Shown: positions 31,586 to 40,550 of the stretch, piece by piece
Numbering within the stretch: position 1 is the first letter of the stretch
Layout: each line of letters starts with the position of its first letter
Source of the DNA: Amycolatopsis circi
Lineage (GTDB): Bacteria > Actinomycetota > Actinomycetes > Mycobacteriales > Pseudonocardiaceae
NCBI RefSeq assembly: GCF_003385235.1
Contig: NZ_PQIA01000015.1
Location: forward strand, 30,963-94,962
DNA length: 64,000 bases
Direction of reading: 5' to 3'
Position numbers and translations under genes: made by a program
Notes under the pieces: generated by a model
The model's database searches: none
The model's input: only the letters and a program-made list of their open reading frames with translations
Told to the model about the DNA's origin: nothing

Positions 31586-32920
31586 ATGGCCGCCCCGCAC
31601 GAGCCCGCCCCGCCCGCCACCGCCGCGCCGACCGTCGGCGACGTCTGCACCGGCATGCGGCTGACCCGACGGCATTGGCTGGCCGGTTCGGTGCTGTTCT
31701 TCGCGTTCGTCGTCGAGGCCTGGGAACAGGTCGGGCTGGTCTACGTCTCGAACGGGATCGCCGGCGGGTTCGGGGTGGACAACACGAAACTGGGCTGGGC
31801 GCTGTCCGCGGTCGCGTTCGGCATGGTGCCCGGCGCGCTGCTGTGGGGCGGGCTGATCGACCGGCTCGGCCGCCGCCGCGTGACGGTCGCGAGCCTCCTG
31901 ATCTACGCGGTGCTCGCGCTGGCCGCGGGGCTGTCACCGGCGTTCTGGCCGTTCGTCGTGCTGCGGTTCTTGTCCGGTGTCGCGTTCGGCGGCGTTTACG
32001 CGGTCACGTTCCCGTATTTTCTCGAATTGCTGCCGACGGCCCGTCGCGGCCAAGGCGCTGTCGCGCTCAGCATCGGCTTTCCCATCGGCACGCTGCTGTG
32101 CATCGGCGTGAGCCAGTCGCTCGGCGTGATCAGCTGGCGTGCCGTCGCCGTGGTCGCCGCGTTGGCCGGGCTGTGGGCGTTCGCTGTGCTGCGCTGGGTG
32201 CCCGAATCGCCGTACTGGCTCGCCCGGCGCGGCCGGCACGCGGAAGCCGCCGCCGTGCTGCGCGGCCTCGGCGCGGAAATTCCGGCCAGCACAACGTTTT
32301 CCGTCGAGGACGCCGATCGCAAAGCGGGCGCGATCCGCAACCTGTTCCGGTCGCCGGTGCGGCGGCGGTTCCTGCCGATGCTGCTCACGTCGTTCACTTT
32401 CAGCTGGGGCTATTGGGGTTTGCAGACGTGGCTGCCGGTCCTGCTGCAGAATCGCGGGCTGAGCGTGTCCGGCGCGCTGTGGTTCGTCGCGGTGACCCAG
32501 GTCGTGTCCGTCCCCGGCTACCTGCTCGCCGCGTGGCTGACCCGTCGCCACGGACGCAAGCGGATCTTCCTGCTGTTCGCGCTGGCCTCGGCGATCGGCG
32601 GCGTGCTGTTCGGGCTCGCCACCGGTTCGACGCAGCTGTACGCGGGCAACCTGATCCTCGCGTTCTTCTCGCTTGGTGCCTGGGGCATCTGGAACACGTG
32701 GTCGGCCGAAGTATTGCCGACCGGGTTGCGCGGTGTCGGCTACTCCTGGTCCACCTCGGCGATCCTGCTGGCCAACACCGTTTCGGTGCCGGTGATCGGC
32801 GCGATGATGGACCACGGCGTGGCGTCCTCGCTGACCGTCGCGTCGATTGTCGCCTTCCTCGTCGTCGCGCTGCTCGCCGTCCTTCCGCTGCCCGAGACCG
32901 AGGGTCGCGCGCTCACCTGA
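31586..32920 (+). CDS. MFS transporter (sugar/acid-type, 12 helices)
   Basis: The ATG at 31586 is chosen because AGGAGG lies 5 bases upstream; it gives 444 residues. It has the MFS sugar-porter-like motifs GGLIDRLGRRRVTVASLLIY, RFLSGVAFGGVYAVTFPYFL, VPESPYWLARRGRHAEAAAV and WNTWSAEVLPTGLRGVGYSW. Upstream of hyuA and hyuB genes under a LacI repressor, it probably imports the substrate of the hydantoinase/oxoprolinase-like enzyme. Confidence 0.9.
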   Translation: MAAPHEPAPPATAAPTVGDVCTGMRLTRRHWLAGSVLFFAFVVEAWEQVGLVYVSNGIAGGFGVDNTKLGWALSAVAFGMVPGALLWGGLIDRLGRRRVTVASLLIYAVLALAAGLSPAFWPFVVLRFLSGVAFGGVYAVTFPYFLELLPTARRGQGAVALSIGFPIGTLLCIGVSQSLGVISWRAVAVVAALAGLWAFAVLRWVPESPYWLARRGRHAEAAAVLRGLGAEIPASTTFSVEDADRKAGAIRNLFRSPVRRRFLPMLLTSFTFSWGYWGLQTWLPVLLQNRGLSVSGALWFVAVTQVVSVPGYLLAAWLTRRHGRKRIFLLFALASAIGGVLFGLATGSTQLYAGNLILAFFSLGAWGIWNTWSAEVLPTGLRGVGYSWSTSAILLANTVSVPVIGAMMDHGVASSLTVASIVAFLVVALLAVLPLPETEGRALT

Positions 32921-32946
32921 TTTCCCTTATCTGACAAGGAGTTCCC

Positions 32947-35004
32947 ATGACCTACCGGGTCGCCATGGACATCGGCGGCACCTTCACCGACGTGGTCGTC
33001 CACGACGGCGCGACGCAGCGGCTGCGCGCGGGCAAGGTGCTCACCACCCCCGACGACCTCGCGCGCGGTGTTTTCGGCGCGCTCGAAGGATTCGACCTGC
33101 CGTTCGCCGAGATCGAGTTCTTCGTGCACGGCACCACGCAAGGCCTGAACGCACTGCTCGAACGGCGCGGCGCGAAGGTGCTGATCCTGACCACGCAGGG
33201 GATCGGCGACGTCTACCGGATCGCGCGCGGCAACCGGAACCGGCTGTTCGACCTGCACTACCGCAAGCCCGAGCCGCTCGTCGGGCCGGAAGCGGTCGCG
33301 GAGGTCGCCGGACGCCTCGACGCCACCGGTGCCGAACTCGAACCGCTCGACGAGGACGCGGTGCGGCTGGTCGCGAAACGCGTGCGCGAAGAGGGGTTCG
33401 AAGCGGTCGCGGTGTGTTTCCTGTTCTCCTACTTGGATTCCGGGCACGAGCGCCGCGCCGGCGAGATCTTGCGGGACGAACTCGGCGACGACACGCTGGT
33501 CGTGCTCTCCCACGAGGTCGCGCCCGAATGGCGGGAGTACGAGCGCACGTCGACCGCGGTGCTCGAGGCCTACACCGGCCCGTCGGTGCACCGCTACCTC
33601 GACCGCATCGAAGCGCGGTTCACCGAGAAGGGCCTGCACGTTCCGGTGCACGTCATGCAGTCCTCCGGCGGTCTGGTCAACGCCGGGTTCGCGCGGCGGC
33701 ATCCGTTGCAGACGCTGCTGTCCGGGCCGGTCGGCGGCACGATGGGCGGCGTCGCGGCGGCGAAGCTGCTCGGCCGTCCCGACCTGATCTGCATCGACAT
33801 GGGCGGGACCTCGTTCGACGTCTCGCTGGTGATGGACTACGCGGCCGACGTTTCCCCGGACGGCGAGGCGGAGGGTTTCCCGCTGCTGATGCCGCTGGTC
33901 AACCTGCACACAGTCGGCGCGGGCGGCGGTTCGCTCGCCTACGCCGAGGGAGACGCGCTGCGCGTCGGGCCCGAATCGGCGGGCGCGGTGCCCGGCCCAG
34001 CTTGCTACGGCCGAGGCGGCACGCAGGCGACGGTCACCGACGCGAACTGTGTGCTCGGTCGCGTCGATCCCGAGTCGTTCGCGGGCGGGGGCATGCCGCT
34101 CGACCTCGATGCCGCGCAGACGGCCGTCTCGACGTTGGCGCAGCGGCTCAACATGGACCCGGTCGAGCTGGCGTCCGGCATCTGCGACGTGGGCAACGCC
34201 AAGATGGCGCAGGCGATCCGCACCCTGACGGTCGAGCACGGCCGCGAGCCGGGCCAATTCGCGCTGCTCGCGTTCGGCGGTGCGGGACCGATGCACGCGG
34301 CGTTCATCGCGCGGGAAATCGGCATCACCGAGGTGATCGTGCCGCGGTTCCCGGGCGCGTTCTCGGCGTGGGGCATGCTCGAAGCCGACGTCCGGCGGGA
34401 CTTCACCATGCAGTTCTTCGCGAACGGAGCCGAACTTGACACCCGCGCCCTGCGCACGGCCCTCGACGCGCTGCGCGATCAGGCACTGGAAGCGTTGCGG
34501 GAACAGGGAATTCCCGAAGACCGGCAGTCGGTGACGCACGGCGTCGACATGCGGTACGAAAGCCAGGACTACACCCTGACCGCGCCGATCCTGGACTCCG
34601 ATCCCGTCGACAGCCCCGATTTTCTGCCCGCTGTCGAGGCGCGTTTTGCCGAGATCCACCACCAGCGCTACGGCCATGCCACTCCCGGCGCGCCGGTGCA
34701 GTTTGTCGCGCTCCGCACCACGGGCCACGGCGTCGTCGACCGCTCCTCTGCGTCCGCCGAAGCGATCGTCGAGCGACCCGAGCCTGTTGTCCGCGACGTC
34801 GTTTTCGCCGGGCAGCCCGTGCCCACCACGATCGTGGCGCGCGCCTCGCTCGCCCCTGGCAGCCGGTTGTCCGGACCGGCGATCGTGCACGAGGAAACCG
34901 CCACCACGGTCGTCCCGCCGGACGCCGAACTCGCCGTCGACGACCACGGCTTCCTGGTCGTCACCCTCGCGGCCGCCGACCACCTGCAGGAGGAGCACGC
35001 GTGA
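32947..35004 (+). CDS. hyuA: Hydantoinase/5-oxoprolinase subunit A family protein
   Basis: The 685-residue protein starts YRVAMDIGGTFTDVVVHDG, the ATP-binding motif of HyuA/oxoprolinase, and contains FFVHGTTQGLNALLERRGAK, VMQSSGGLVNAGFARRHPLQ and LLSGPVGGTMGGVAAAKLLG with CIDMGGTSFDVSLVMDY. These ATPases open lactam or hydantoin rings, or carboxylate ketones, together with subunit B. It is separated by 26 bases from the MFS gene and is coupled to hyuB by a GTGA overlap. The exact substrate is not decided by sequence. Confidence 0.92.
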   Translation: MTYRVAMDIGGTFTDVVVHDGATQRLRAGKVLTTPDDLARGVFGALEGFDLPFAEIEFFVHGTTQGLNALLERRGAKVLILTTQGIGDVYRIARGNRNRLFDLHYRKPEPLVGPEAVAEVAGRLDATGAELEPLDEDAVRLVAKRVREEGFEAVAVCFLFSYLDSGHERRAGEILRDELGDDTLVVLSHEVAPEWREYERTSTAVLEAYTGPSVHRYLDRIEARFTEKGLHVPVHVMQSSGGLVNAGFARRHPLQTLLSGPVGGTMGGVAAAKLLGRPDLICIDMGGTSFDVSLVMDYAADVSPDGEAEGFPLLMPLVNLHTVGAGGGSLAYAEGDALRVGPESAGAVPGPACYGRGGTQATVTDANCVLGRVDPESFAGGGMPLDLDAAQTAVSTLAQRLNMDPVELASGICDVGNAKMAQAIRTLTVEHGREPGQFALLAFGGAGPMHAAFIAREIGITEVIVPRFPGAFSAWGMLEADVRRDFTMQFFANGAELDTRALRTALDALRDQALEALREQGIPEDRQSVTHGVDMRYESQDYTLTAPILDSDPVDSPDFLPAVEARFAEIHHQRYGHATPGAPVQFVALRTTGHGVVDRSSASAEAIVERPEPVVRDVVFAGQPVPTTIVARASLAPGSRLSGPAIVHEETATTVVPPDAELAVDDHGFLVVTLAAADHLQEEHA

Positions 35005-36584
35005 GCATCAGCCCCGTCACCACCGAAATCATCCGCTCGGCGCTGATCCAGGCGGCCGAGGACATGAACATGACCCTGATCCGGTCGTCCTACACGCCGA
35101 CGATCTACGAGGGCAAAGACTGCGCCGTCGCGTTGCTGGACCGGCACCACCGCGTCCTCGGCCAGTCGTCCGGGCTGCCGATTTTCCTGGGGAACCTGGA
35201 GATCTGCACGAGCCACACCGAGGACCTGTTCGGCGCGGACGTCTGGCAGCCCGGCGACGTCTGGGTGCTCAACGATTCCTACATCGGCGGCACGCATCTC
35301 AACGACTGCACGGTGTACGCGCCGATTTTCGTCGGTGACGACCTGGTCGGTTTCGCGGCTTCGCGCGCGCATTGGATCGACATGGGGTCCAAGGATCCCG
35401 GCGGTTCGATGGATTCCACGAACATCTACCAAGAAGGCCTCCGGATGGGGCCGACGCGGATCGTCGCCGGTGGCGTCGAATGCGCCGATATCCTGCGGCT
35501 GATCGAGACGAACGTGCGATTCCCGTACGTGACCCTCGGCGACATGCGCGCGCAGATCGCCTGTGCCCGGATGGGTGTGCGACGGCTCGGCGAGCTTTTT
35601 GCCCGCTATGGCGCGGAAACCGTCGACGCTGCCCGCGAGCAGATCTTCGCCCAGACCGAACGGCTCGAACGCGAACGGATCGCGGCGATCCCGGACGGCG
35701 AGTACGAGGCGACCGGATACCTGGACAACGACGCGATCGACCCGGACACGCCGCTGAAGGTGCGCGTGCGAGTGGTCGTCGACGGCGAATCGATGACGAT
35801 CGACCTCACCGACTGTGCCGACCAGGCCACCGGTCCGGTCAATTGCGGCCGCTCCCAAGCGGTTTCGGCGGCGCGGGTCGGCTACAAGCTGCTGATCTCG
35901 CCGCAGGTGAGCCTCAACGGCGGTTCGTTCGCGCCGCTGGACGTGCAGGTCCGCGACGGCTCGATGCTCGGCGCACGGGAGCCCGCCGCGTGCCAGTACT
36001 ACTACTCCAGTCTCGGCATGCTCATCGATCTCGTCGTAGCCGCGCTCGCGCCCGCGATGCCGGACCGAGTCGCCGCGGCCAGTTACGGCGATTCGATGAT
36101 CGTGCAGTTCGCCGGTGACCATCCGCGGACGGGGGAGCCGTTCGTGACGCTGGAGGCGACCGTCGGCGGCTGGGGAGCTTGGGACGGCGGTGACGGGGAG
36201 ACGGCGCTGATCAACAACGTCAACGGCTCGCTGCGGGACCTGCCGGTGGAGGTCGTCGAGACGCTGTATCCGGTGCGGGTGAACGAATATCGCATCCGCA
36301 CGGGCTCGGGCGGCGCGGGTCGGTGGCGCGGGGGTGACGGCGTGGTCCGGGAGTATGTGATGGAGGCGGACCAGGATCTGTCGCTGTGGTGGGAGCGGTC
36401 GGTGACGCCCGCTTGGGGTCTGTTCGGCGGGTCGTCGGGGGCGCCGCCGCGGGTGGTCTTGAACCCGGGTACGGCGGAGGCGCGGGAGATGTTGAAGGTG
36501 AACAGCCTGCGGGTGCGCCGGGGAGACGTGCTGCGGTGCGAGTCTGGCGGGGGAGGGGGATACGGGACGCCGGATCGCACCTGA
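35001..36584 (+). CDS. hyuB: Hydantoinase/5-oxoprolinase subunit B family protein
   Basis: The 527-residue protein shows the HyuB signature: VTTEIIRSALIQAAEDMNMT, DVWVLNDSYIGGTHLNDCTV, GFAASRAHWIDMGSKDPGGS, EYEATGYLDNDAIDPDTPLK and GSGGAGRWRGGDGVVREYVM. Conserved histidine and aspartate residues for metal binding are visible in GGTHLND and AHWIDMG. It forms a complex with the HyuA-type protein encoded in the overlapping gene. Confidence 0.92.
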   Translation: MSISPVTTEIIRSALIQAAEDMNMTLIRSSYTPTIYEGKDCAVALLDRHHRVLGQSSGLPIFLGNLEICTSHTEDLFGADVWQPGDVWVLNDSYIGGTHLNDCTVYAPIFVGDDLVGFAASRAHWIDMGSKDPGGSMDSTNIYQEGLRMGPTRIVAGGVECADILRLIETNVRFPYVTLGDMRAQIACARMGVRRLGELFARYGAETVDAAREQIFAQTERLERERIAAIPDGEYEATGYLDNDAIDPDTPLKVRVRVVVDGESMTIDLTDCADQATGPVNCGRSQAVSAARVGYKLLISPQVSLNGGSFAPLDVQVRDGSMLGAREPAACQYYYSSLGMLIDLVVAALAPAMPDRVAAASYGDSMIVQFAGDHPRTGEPFVTLEATVGGWGAWDGGDGETALINNVNGSLRDLPVEVVETLYPVRVNEYRIRTGSGGAGRWRGGDGVVREYVMEADQDLSLWWERSVTPAWGLFGGSSGAPPRVVLNPGTAEAREMLKVNSLRVRRGDVLRCESGGGGGYGTPDRT

Positions 36585-36611
36585 GCCGAGAGGGTCTGGC
36601 CGGGTTACTGT

Positions 36612-37022
36612 CTACTGTGGAGTATCGGCTAGCAGGCCGGTCTCGTGCAGGTGATCGAAGATGACCTGGTCGACCGGGGACACCCGGCTCCGGTCGGCGT
36701 AGGTCAGCCAGACGATTTCCTCGATCTCGCTGCTGGGAGTCAAGGCGCCGCGGTAGTCGGCGGTGTAGCAGGTCATCCGGACGGCGATGCCGGTGGCGTG
36801 CCCGTGGGCTTGGGCCTTGAAGGTGCCGAAATGTCGCGCGCTCTCGGGCGTGATGGCTACGGCCAGTTCCTCGTCGATCTCGCGGACGAGGGTCTGCAGA
36901 TCGGTCTCGCCGGGTTCGCGTTTGCCGCCGGGGAGGTAGTAGACGTCCTTGCCTCGGGATCGCGTGCTGAGAACCCGGCCCGCGTCGAACCGGAGCCAGG
37001 CGATCTTGTCGATGACGGTCAC
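36612..37022 (-). CDS. NUDIX hydrolase
   Basis: A GTG at 37022 gives 136 residues (VTVIDKIAWLRFDAGRVLST). The NUDIX box is GGKREPGETDLQTLVREIDE followed by ELAV, matching Gx5Ex7REUxEE except that the last glycine is alanine. Such enzymes remove nucleoside-diphosphate-linked moieties or clean modified nucleotides. It is convergent to hyuB and divergent from the interrupted HAD gene. Confidence 0.88.
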   Translation of the reverse strand: MTVIDKIAWLRFDAGRVLSTRSRGKDVYYLPGGKREPGETDLQTLVREIDEELAVAITPESARHFGTFKAQAHGHATGIAVRMTCYTADYRGALTPSSEIEEIVWLTYADRSRVSPVDQVIFDHLHETGLLADTPQ

Positions 37023-37233
37023 GGGCTTCCTTCCGGGCAGGACGTTCGTCACCGACGGTAGCGGCCGGGGCGCTGGCGGCTCAACTGGATAGGCTGGCAG
37101 CACAATGGAATCCTCGCTCGGCCGTCGCTCGGTGCTTTTCCTTGACGTGGACGGAACGCTGCTGCCGTTCGGGCCGGGCTGCGAACTGCGCGAGCCGGGT
37201 TCTCCGCTGGAGCGGCTCGATCCGCGGTGGGGG

Positions 37234-37488
37234 GCAATGCCAGGGACTTAAGCGGCGTGGCCTCAGCCTACCGACCGTCCACAAAGGACGCCCCTCCCGC
37301 CGAAATGCCCGACCTATGCCCACTTAGCCCCTTCTGCCTGTCCGTGAGGGGAACCCTGAGGGACTCAGAGTCCCTCAGGGTTCCCCTCACGGACAGCAAA
37401 CCCCGCGCCGGGTTCGCCCACCCCACGACCAGGACAGGCACGCTTCGAACCGCACCCACAGCGCCGCCTTAAGTCCCTGGCATGGGGG
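37234..37488. mobile_element. MITE-like non-autonomous element with terminal inverted repeats
   Basis: The ends TGCCAGGGACTTAAG-CGGCG (from 37238) and the mirror image CGCCGCCTTAAGTCCCTGGCA (to 37482) form 15 perfect plus about 5 further inverted bases. TGGGGG appears on both sides (37228-37233 and 37483-37488), the likely target duplication. No transposase is encoded. A 55-bp palindromic repeat (copy 3) lies near the centre. Confidence 0.75.
37340..37394. repeat. 55-bp palindromic repeat, copy 3, within the MITE-like element
   Basis: Perfectly symmetrical copy with centre ACTCAGAGT, identical in its 55 bases to copy 2, about 100 bases from either terminal inverted repeat. Confidence 0.95.
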
Positions 37489-37836
37489 CGGCTCGCCTCG
37501 CTGCCTGTCGAGCTGGTGTGGGCCACGACGTGGGAGGACGAAGCCAACTCCGAAATCGCGTCGCGGCTTGGCCTGCCGCAGTTGCCCGTCGTGCGCTGGC
37601 CGGAGCCGTCGTCCGCGCAGGAGCGCGGAAATCAGTGGTTCGGTCTGCATTGGAAGACGCGAACACTCGTCGAATGGGCGGACAGGCGCCCTTTCGTTTG
37701 GGTGGACGACGAGATCACCGACGGCGACCGGGAGTGGGTGCGGTCTCGGCATCCCGGTCGGGCGCTGCTGCACCGCGTCGAGGCGAATCGCGGTCTCGCG
37801 GAGGAGGACTTCGCGGTCATCGGCGAGTGGCTGCGG

Positions 37837-38202
37837 TCATTCTGAAAGCTTCTGCTCCGCGAGGATCTCACCGGGTTGGGACAGGTCCCGGCGCTCCGCG
37901 GTCAGCAGGTCGAGCAGACCGGGAAGGCGGCGGTTGATTTCCGCCCGGCGCAACCGGATTCCCTTGCGGTTCCCGTAGTTGATCTCGTGGATGAGCCCGG
38001 CCTCGCGCAGCACCCGGAAGTGGTGCGTCTGCGTCTGCTTGGACACCGGGAGATCGAACGAGTTGCAGGTGCGCTCGCCGTCGCTCCCGTCCGCCGCCAG
38101 TTCGGCGATCACGGTGCGGCGATGCTCGTCGGCTAGCGCGCGGAACACCGTGCCCAGATCGGCGTTCCCGGCCTCGTCTTCGGCCGGACCGGACGCGGTC
38201 AT
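37837..38202 (-). CDS. ArsR-family transcriptional regulator
   Basis: The 121-residue protein starts at ATG 38202 (AGAGGTGAG ribosome site 3 bases upstream); an in-frame ATG at 38232 is less likely because it lies in the operator. The winged helix reads LGTVFRALADEHRRTVIAEL, FDLPVSKQTQTHHFRVLREA and GLIHEINYGNRKGIRLRRAE. No metal-binding cysteine pair is seen, so a small organic ligand is more likely. It is divergent from a FAD monooxygenase gene with a nested operator between. Confidence 0.9.
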   Translation of the reverse strand: MTASGPAEDEAGNADLGTVFRALADEHRRTVIAELAADGSDGERTCNSFDLPVSKQTQTHHFRVLREAGLIHEINYGNRKGIRLRRAEINRRLPGLLDLLTAERRDLSQPGEILAEQKLSE

Positions 38203-38216
38203 CGCCTCACCTCTTT

Positions 38217-38281
38217 CAGGTACGTCTTGCATCGTACCTTACGGCCGTGCTTGACTGAAGGTACGACGAGTGACGTACCTG
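38217..38281. promoter_or_regulatory. Nested ArsR operator, two inverted repeats with one centre
   Basis: The outer arms CAGGTACGTC (38217-38226) and GACGTACCTG (38272-38281) and the inner arms CGTACCTT (38233-38240) and AAGGTACG (38258-38265) share the same symmetry axis at 38249. Four copies of an AGGTACG half-site thus lie between the ArsR and monooxygenase genes. Confidence 0.75.
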
Positions 38282-38327
38282 AGGGTGCATGGTGCTCGTC
38301 GCTTCCCTCCACGGAAAGGTTGCGGCC

Positions 38328-39563
38328 ATGACGCCTTCGCGCGTCCTGATTCACGGTGCCGGTATCGCCGGCCCCGCTCTCGCCTATTGGCTGGCCCGGC
38401 ACGGGTATCGGCCGACGGTCGTCGAGCAGGCCAAAGAGCTGAGATCCGGCGGCAGCGCCGTCGTGGTCAAGGAACCGGCGCTGACGGTCGCCAAGAGCAT
38501 GGGCATCCTCGCGCAGTTGCGCGAGGTCGCCACCAGTTCGAGCGCCCTTTCGCTGCTCGATCCGGCCGGGCGGCAGCTCCTCCGGGTCCCGACGGCTTCC
38601 CCGCAGTCGGTCGAGGTGACCCGGTCCGACTTGTCCGCGGTGCTCCACCGGGCAGCGCGCGACGACGCGGAGTTCCTCTTCGACGACACGATCACCAGTC
38701 TTCGGCAGGACCCGTCGGGGGTCGACGTCACCTTTCGTCGCTCGCCGCCGCGCCGTTTCGACCTGCTCATCGGGGCGGACGGCATCCATTCCCCGGTGCG
38801 CCGCCTGGTTTTCGGGCCGGCGGAGCAGTTCACGACCGGCCTGGGCATGTACAGCGCGACGGTGCCGTTGGAGCCCGGCGCGCTCGGCGACCCGGAGGTG
38901 GCGGTGATGCTGACCGCGCCCGGCCGGATGCTCACCCTCCACCCGTCCCGGGGGAAGCCGCTCGCGATGTTCACCTTCCGCGGCGGGCGGGTGCCCGGCT
39001 ACGACCGCCACGACACCGCGCTCCACAAGCGCATGGTGGCCGCGGCGTACGCGGGTATCGGCTGGCGTGGCCCCGAACTGGTCGAGGCGTACCAGAACCA
39101 CCCTGCGCCCTTTTTCGATCCGCTCGCCAATGTGCGGATGGAGAAGTGGTCGCACGGCCGCGTGGCATTGCTCGGCGACGCGGCATCGGCAGTGGCCCTG
39201 CTCGGTGACGGGTCGAGCATGGCGATGGCTGGCGCGCACACGCTGGCCGAAGCGCTCGCGGCGCATCCCGGTGACCATGTGCGGGCTTTTCAGGCCTACG
39301 AGGCGAAGCACCGGCGGCAGGTGGACCCGAAGCACCGGCGCGTCGGCCTCGTCGCCACGCTGCTCGTTCCGCGAACTCGGCACGGGCTGGCGCTGCGCAA
39401 TACTGTCGGCCGAGCTGTCGGTCTCGCTACTCGCACCCGAAACACCGTCCCGCCAAGCAGAACAGCCGGGTCTGAGCGGCTGGTGCGGGAATCGGGTGGT
39501 TCATTGAGTGCAGAATCCCCGTCAGGCGCAAAAGTGGGACTGTTACGAAAAGCTAATGGTTAG
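38328..39563 (+). CDS. FAD-dependent aromatic-type monooxygenase
   Basis: The ATG at 38328 (GGAAAGG ribosome site) gives 411 residues. It has VLIHGAGIAGPALAYWLARH (GxGxxG), the DLLIGADGIHSPVRRLVFG motif (DG motif) and RVALLGDAASAVALLGDGSS with GD motif, as in group A flavin hydroxylases. The DAASAVALLGDG variant is of the type seen with tetracycline- or antibiotic-modifying monooxygenases. Under an ArsR regulator it could be a resistance or detoxification oxidase. Confidence 0.88.
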   Translation: MTPSRVLIHGAGIAGPALAYWLARHGYRPTVVEQAKELRSGGSAVVVKEPALTVAKSMGILAQLREVATSSSALSLLDPAGRQLLRVPTASPQSVEVTRSDLSAVLHRAARDDAEFLFDDTITSLRQDPSGVDVTFRRSPPRRFDLLIGADGIHSPVRRLVFGPAEQFTTGLGMYSATVPLEPGALGDPEVAVMLTAPGRMLTLHPSRGKPLAMFTFRGGRVPGYDRHDTALHKRMVAAAYAGIGWRGPELVEAYQNHPAPFFDPLANVRMEKWSHGRVALLGDAASAVALLGDGSSMAMAGAHTLAEALAAHPGDHVRAFQAYEAKHRRQVDPKHRRVGLVATLLVPRTRHGLALRNTVGRAVGLATRTRNTVPPSRTAGSERLVRESGGSLSAESPSGAKVGLLRKANG

Positions 39564-39614
39564 TGCTATCGTCGTCCGGCAGCTGGATCGGCCACCGAAG
39601 AGGAGAGAGAACCT

Positions 39615-40424
39615 ATGCCCGGTGCGGACCTGAGTTCCGACCGCCGTCCAGCTCTGAGGCGACGGCGGCTGCTGGGCGGTCTTCTCTCGGCCGCGGCGTT
39701 GCTGGCCGCGGGCTGCGGTCAGCCGGAAGTCGTGGTGAAACCGCCGGCGCGGAGTTCCGAAGCGCCGCTCGCGCTGGTTTACAACGGGCCGCAGGGATGC
39801 GCGGATTGCGGTCCCGCGGTGGCTGATCTGCTGCGCCGGGCACCGCAGCATTACCGGGTCGAGTATGTCGGGCCGGGCACCGGGAAGCCGATCACCGCGG
39901 CCGTGCTGGCGGGGGCGCAGTTGTACGTCCAGCCGGGCGGCGGTCAGGATCTCGACCGGACCTGGGGCGACCTGCGGGAGTCCGCGGACGCGGTCCGCGA
40001 CTGGGTGCGGGGTGGCGGCAGCTACCTCGGGCTGTGCTTCGGCGGTTACCTGGCGGGCCACGATCCGGGGTTCGGCCTGCTGCCCGGCGACACCCACGGT
40101 TACGCGGGTTCTCCCGGTTCCACGGTTCCGGACGAGCGAGACACCGTCGTCGAGGTCAGCTGGCGCGGCCGGCAGCGGCACATGTATTTCCAGGACGGGC
40201 CCGCTTTCCAGTTGGACGAGGGGTCCGCCGCGACGGTGCTGGCGACCTACCCGAACGGCGCGGCCGCGGTCGTCGTCGCCCCGTACGGCAAGGGGCGGGT
40301 CGGGGTCAGCGGGCCGCATCCGGAAGCCGACGGCTCCTGGTACGACGAGAAGGGGCTCGCCAATCCCGACGGCGTCCGGATGGATCTGGCCTACGACCTG
40401 ATCCAGGCGACCGTCGCGCGATAA
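39615..40424 (+). CDS. Lipoprotein with glutamine-amidotransferase-like (BPL_N) domain
   Basis: The 269-residue protein has a basic N-terminus (RRPALRRRRLLGG) and lipobox LLAAGC (Cys34). The mature part shows PLALVYNGPQGCADCGPAVA, LYVQPGGGQDLDRTW and YLGLCFGGYLAG with the nucleophile-elbow Cys141, an arrangement of class I glutamine-amidotransferase/BPL_N proteins. The RRRRLL signal could use the Tat route. It is probably anchored on the outer face of the membrane. The function is unknown; family members lack the known synthetase partner. Confidence 0.8.
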   Translation: MPGADLSSDRRPALRRRRLLGGLLSAAALLAAGCGQPEVVVKPPARSSEAPLALVYNGPQGCADCGPAVADLLRRAPQHYRVEYVGPGTGKPITAAVLAGAQLYVQPGGGQDLDRTWGDLRESADAVRDWVRGGGSYLGLCFGGYLAGHDPGFGLLPGDTHGYAGSPGSTVPDERDTVVEVSWRGRQRHMYFQDGPAFQLDEGSAATVLATYPNGAAAVVVAPYGKGRVGVSGPHPEADGSWYDEKGLANPDGVRMDLAYDLIQATVAR

Positions 40425-40433
40425 CGGAAAACG

Positions 40434-40452
40434 CCGCGAATGTTTTTCGCGG
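40434..40452 (+). terminator. Hairpin terminator after the lipoprotein gene
   Basis: CCGCGAA and TTCGCGG pair across TGTTT, then GGTATTTT follows. Confidence 0.65.
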
Positions 40453-40550
40453 GGTATTTTCTGTGTCGAAGGCGAACTCAAGTGGGTGACTTGTGCGCCC
40501 TTCCGCGCGTTCGAGTTGTCGGCGGCGGTCCGCGTTGATTCGATGCGATC

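Larger units (their letters stand above)
37105..37845 (+). pseudogene. HAD-like hydrolase interrupted by a 255-bp insertion
   Basis: The 5' part (ATG 37105) reads VLFLDVDGTLLPFGPG with the HAD motif I DVDGT and runs to PLERLDPRWG. The 3' part, in the same frame from 37489, continues RLASLPVELVWATTWEDEAN through PFVWVDDEITDGDREWV (motif IV region) to TGA at 37845. The 255 bases between (37234-37488) add a TAA at 37249. Removing them restores a 161-residue HAD protein, normal for the group. A GTG at 37516 could still start a 109-residue C-terminal fragment, but it lacks motif I. Confidence 0.85.

Noticed and set aside
37516..37845. Independent 109-residue gene
   Set aside because: It is the C-terminal part of the interrupted HAD gene in the same frame and lacks motif I.
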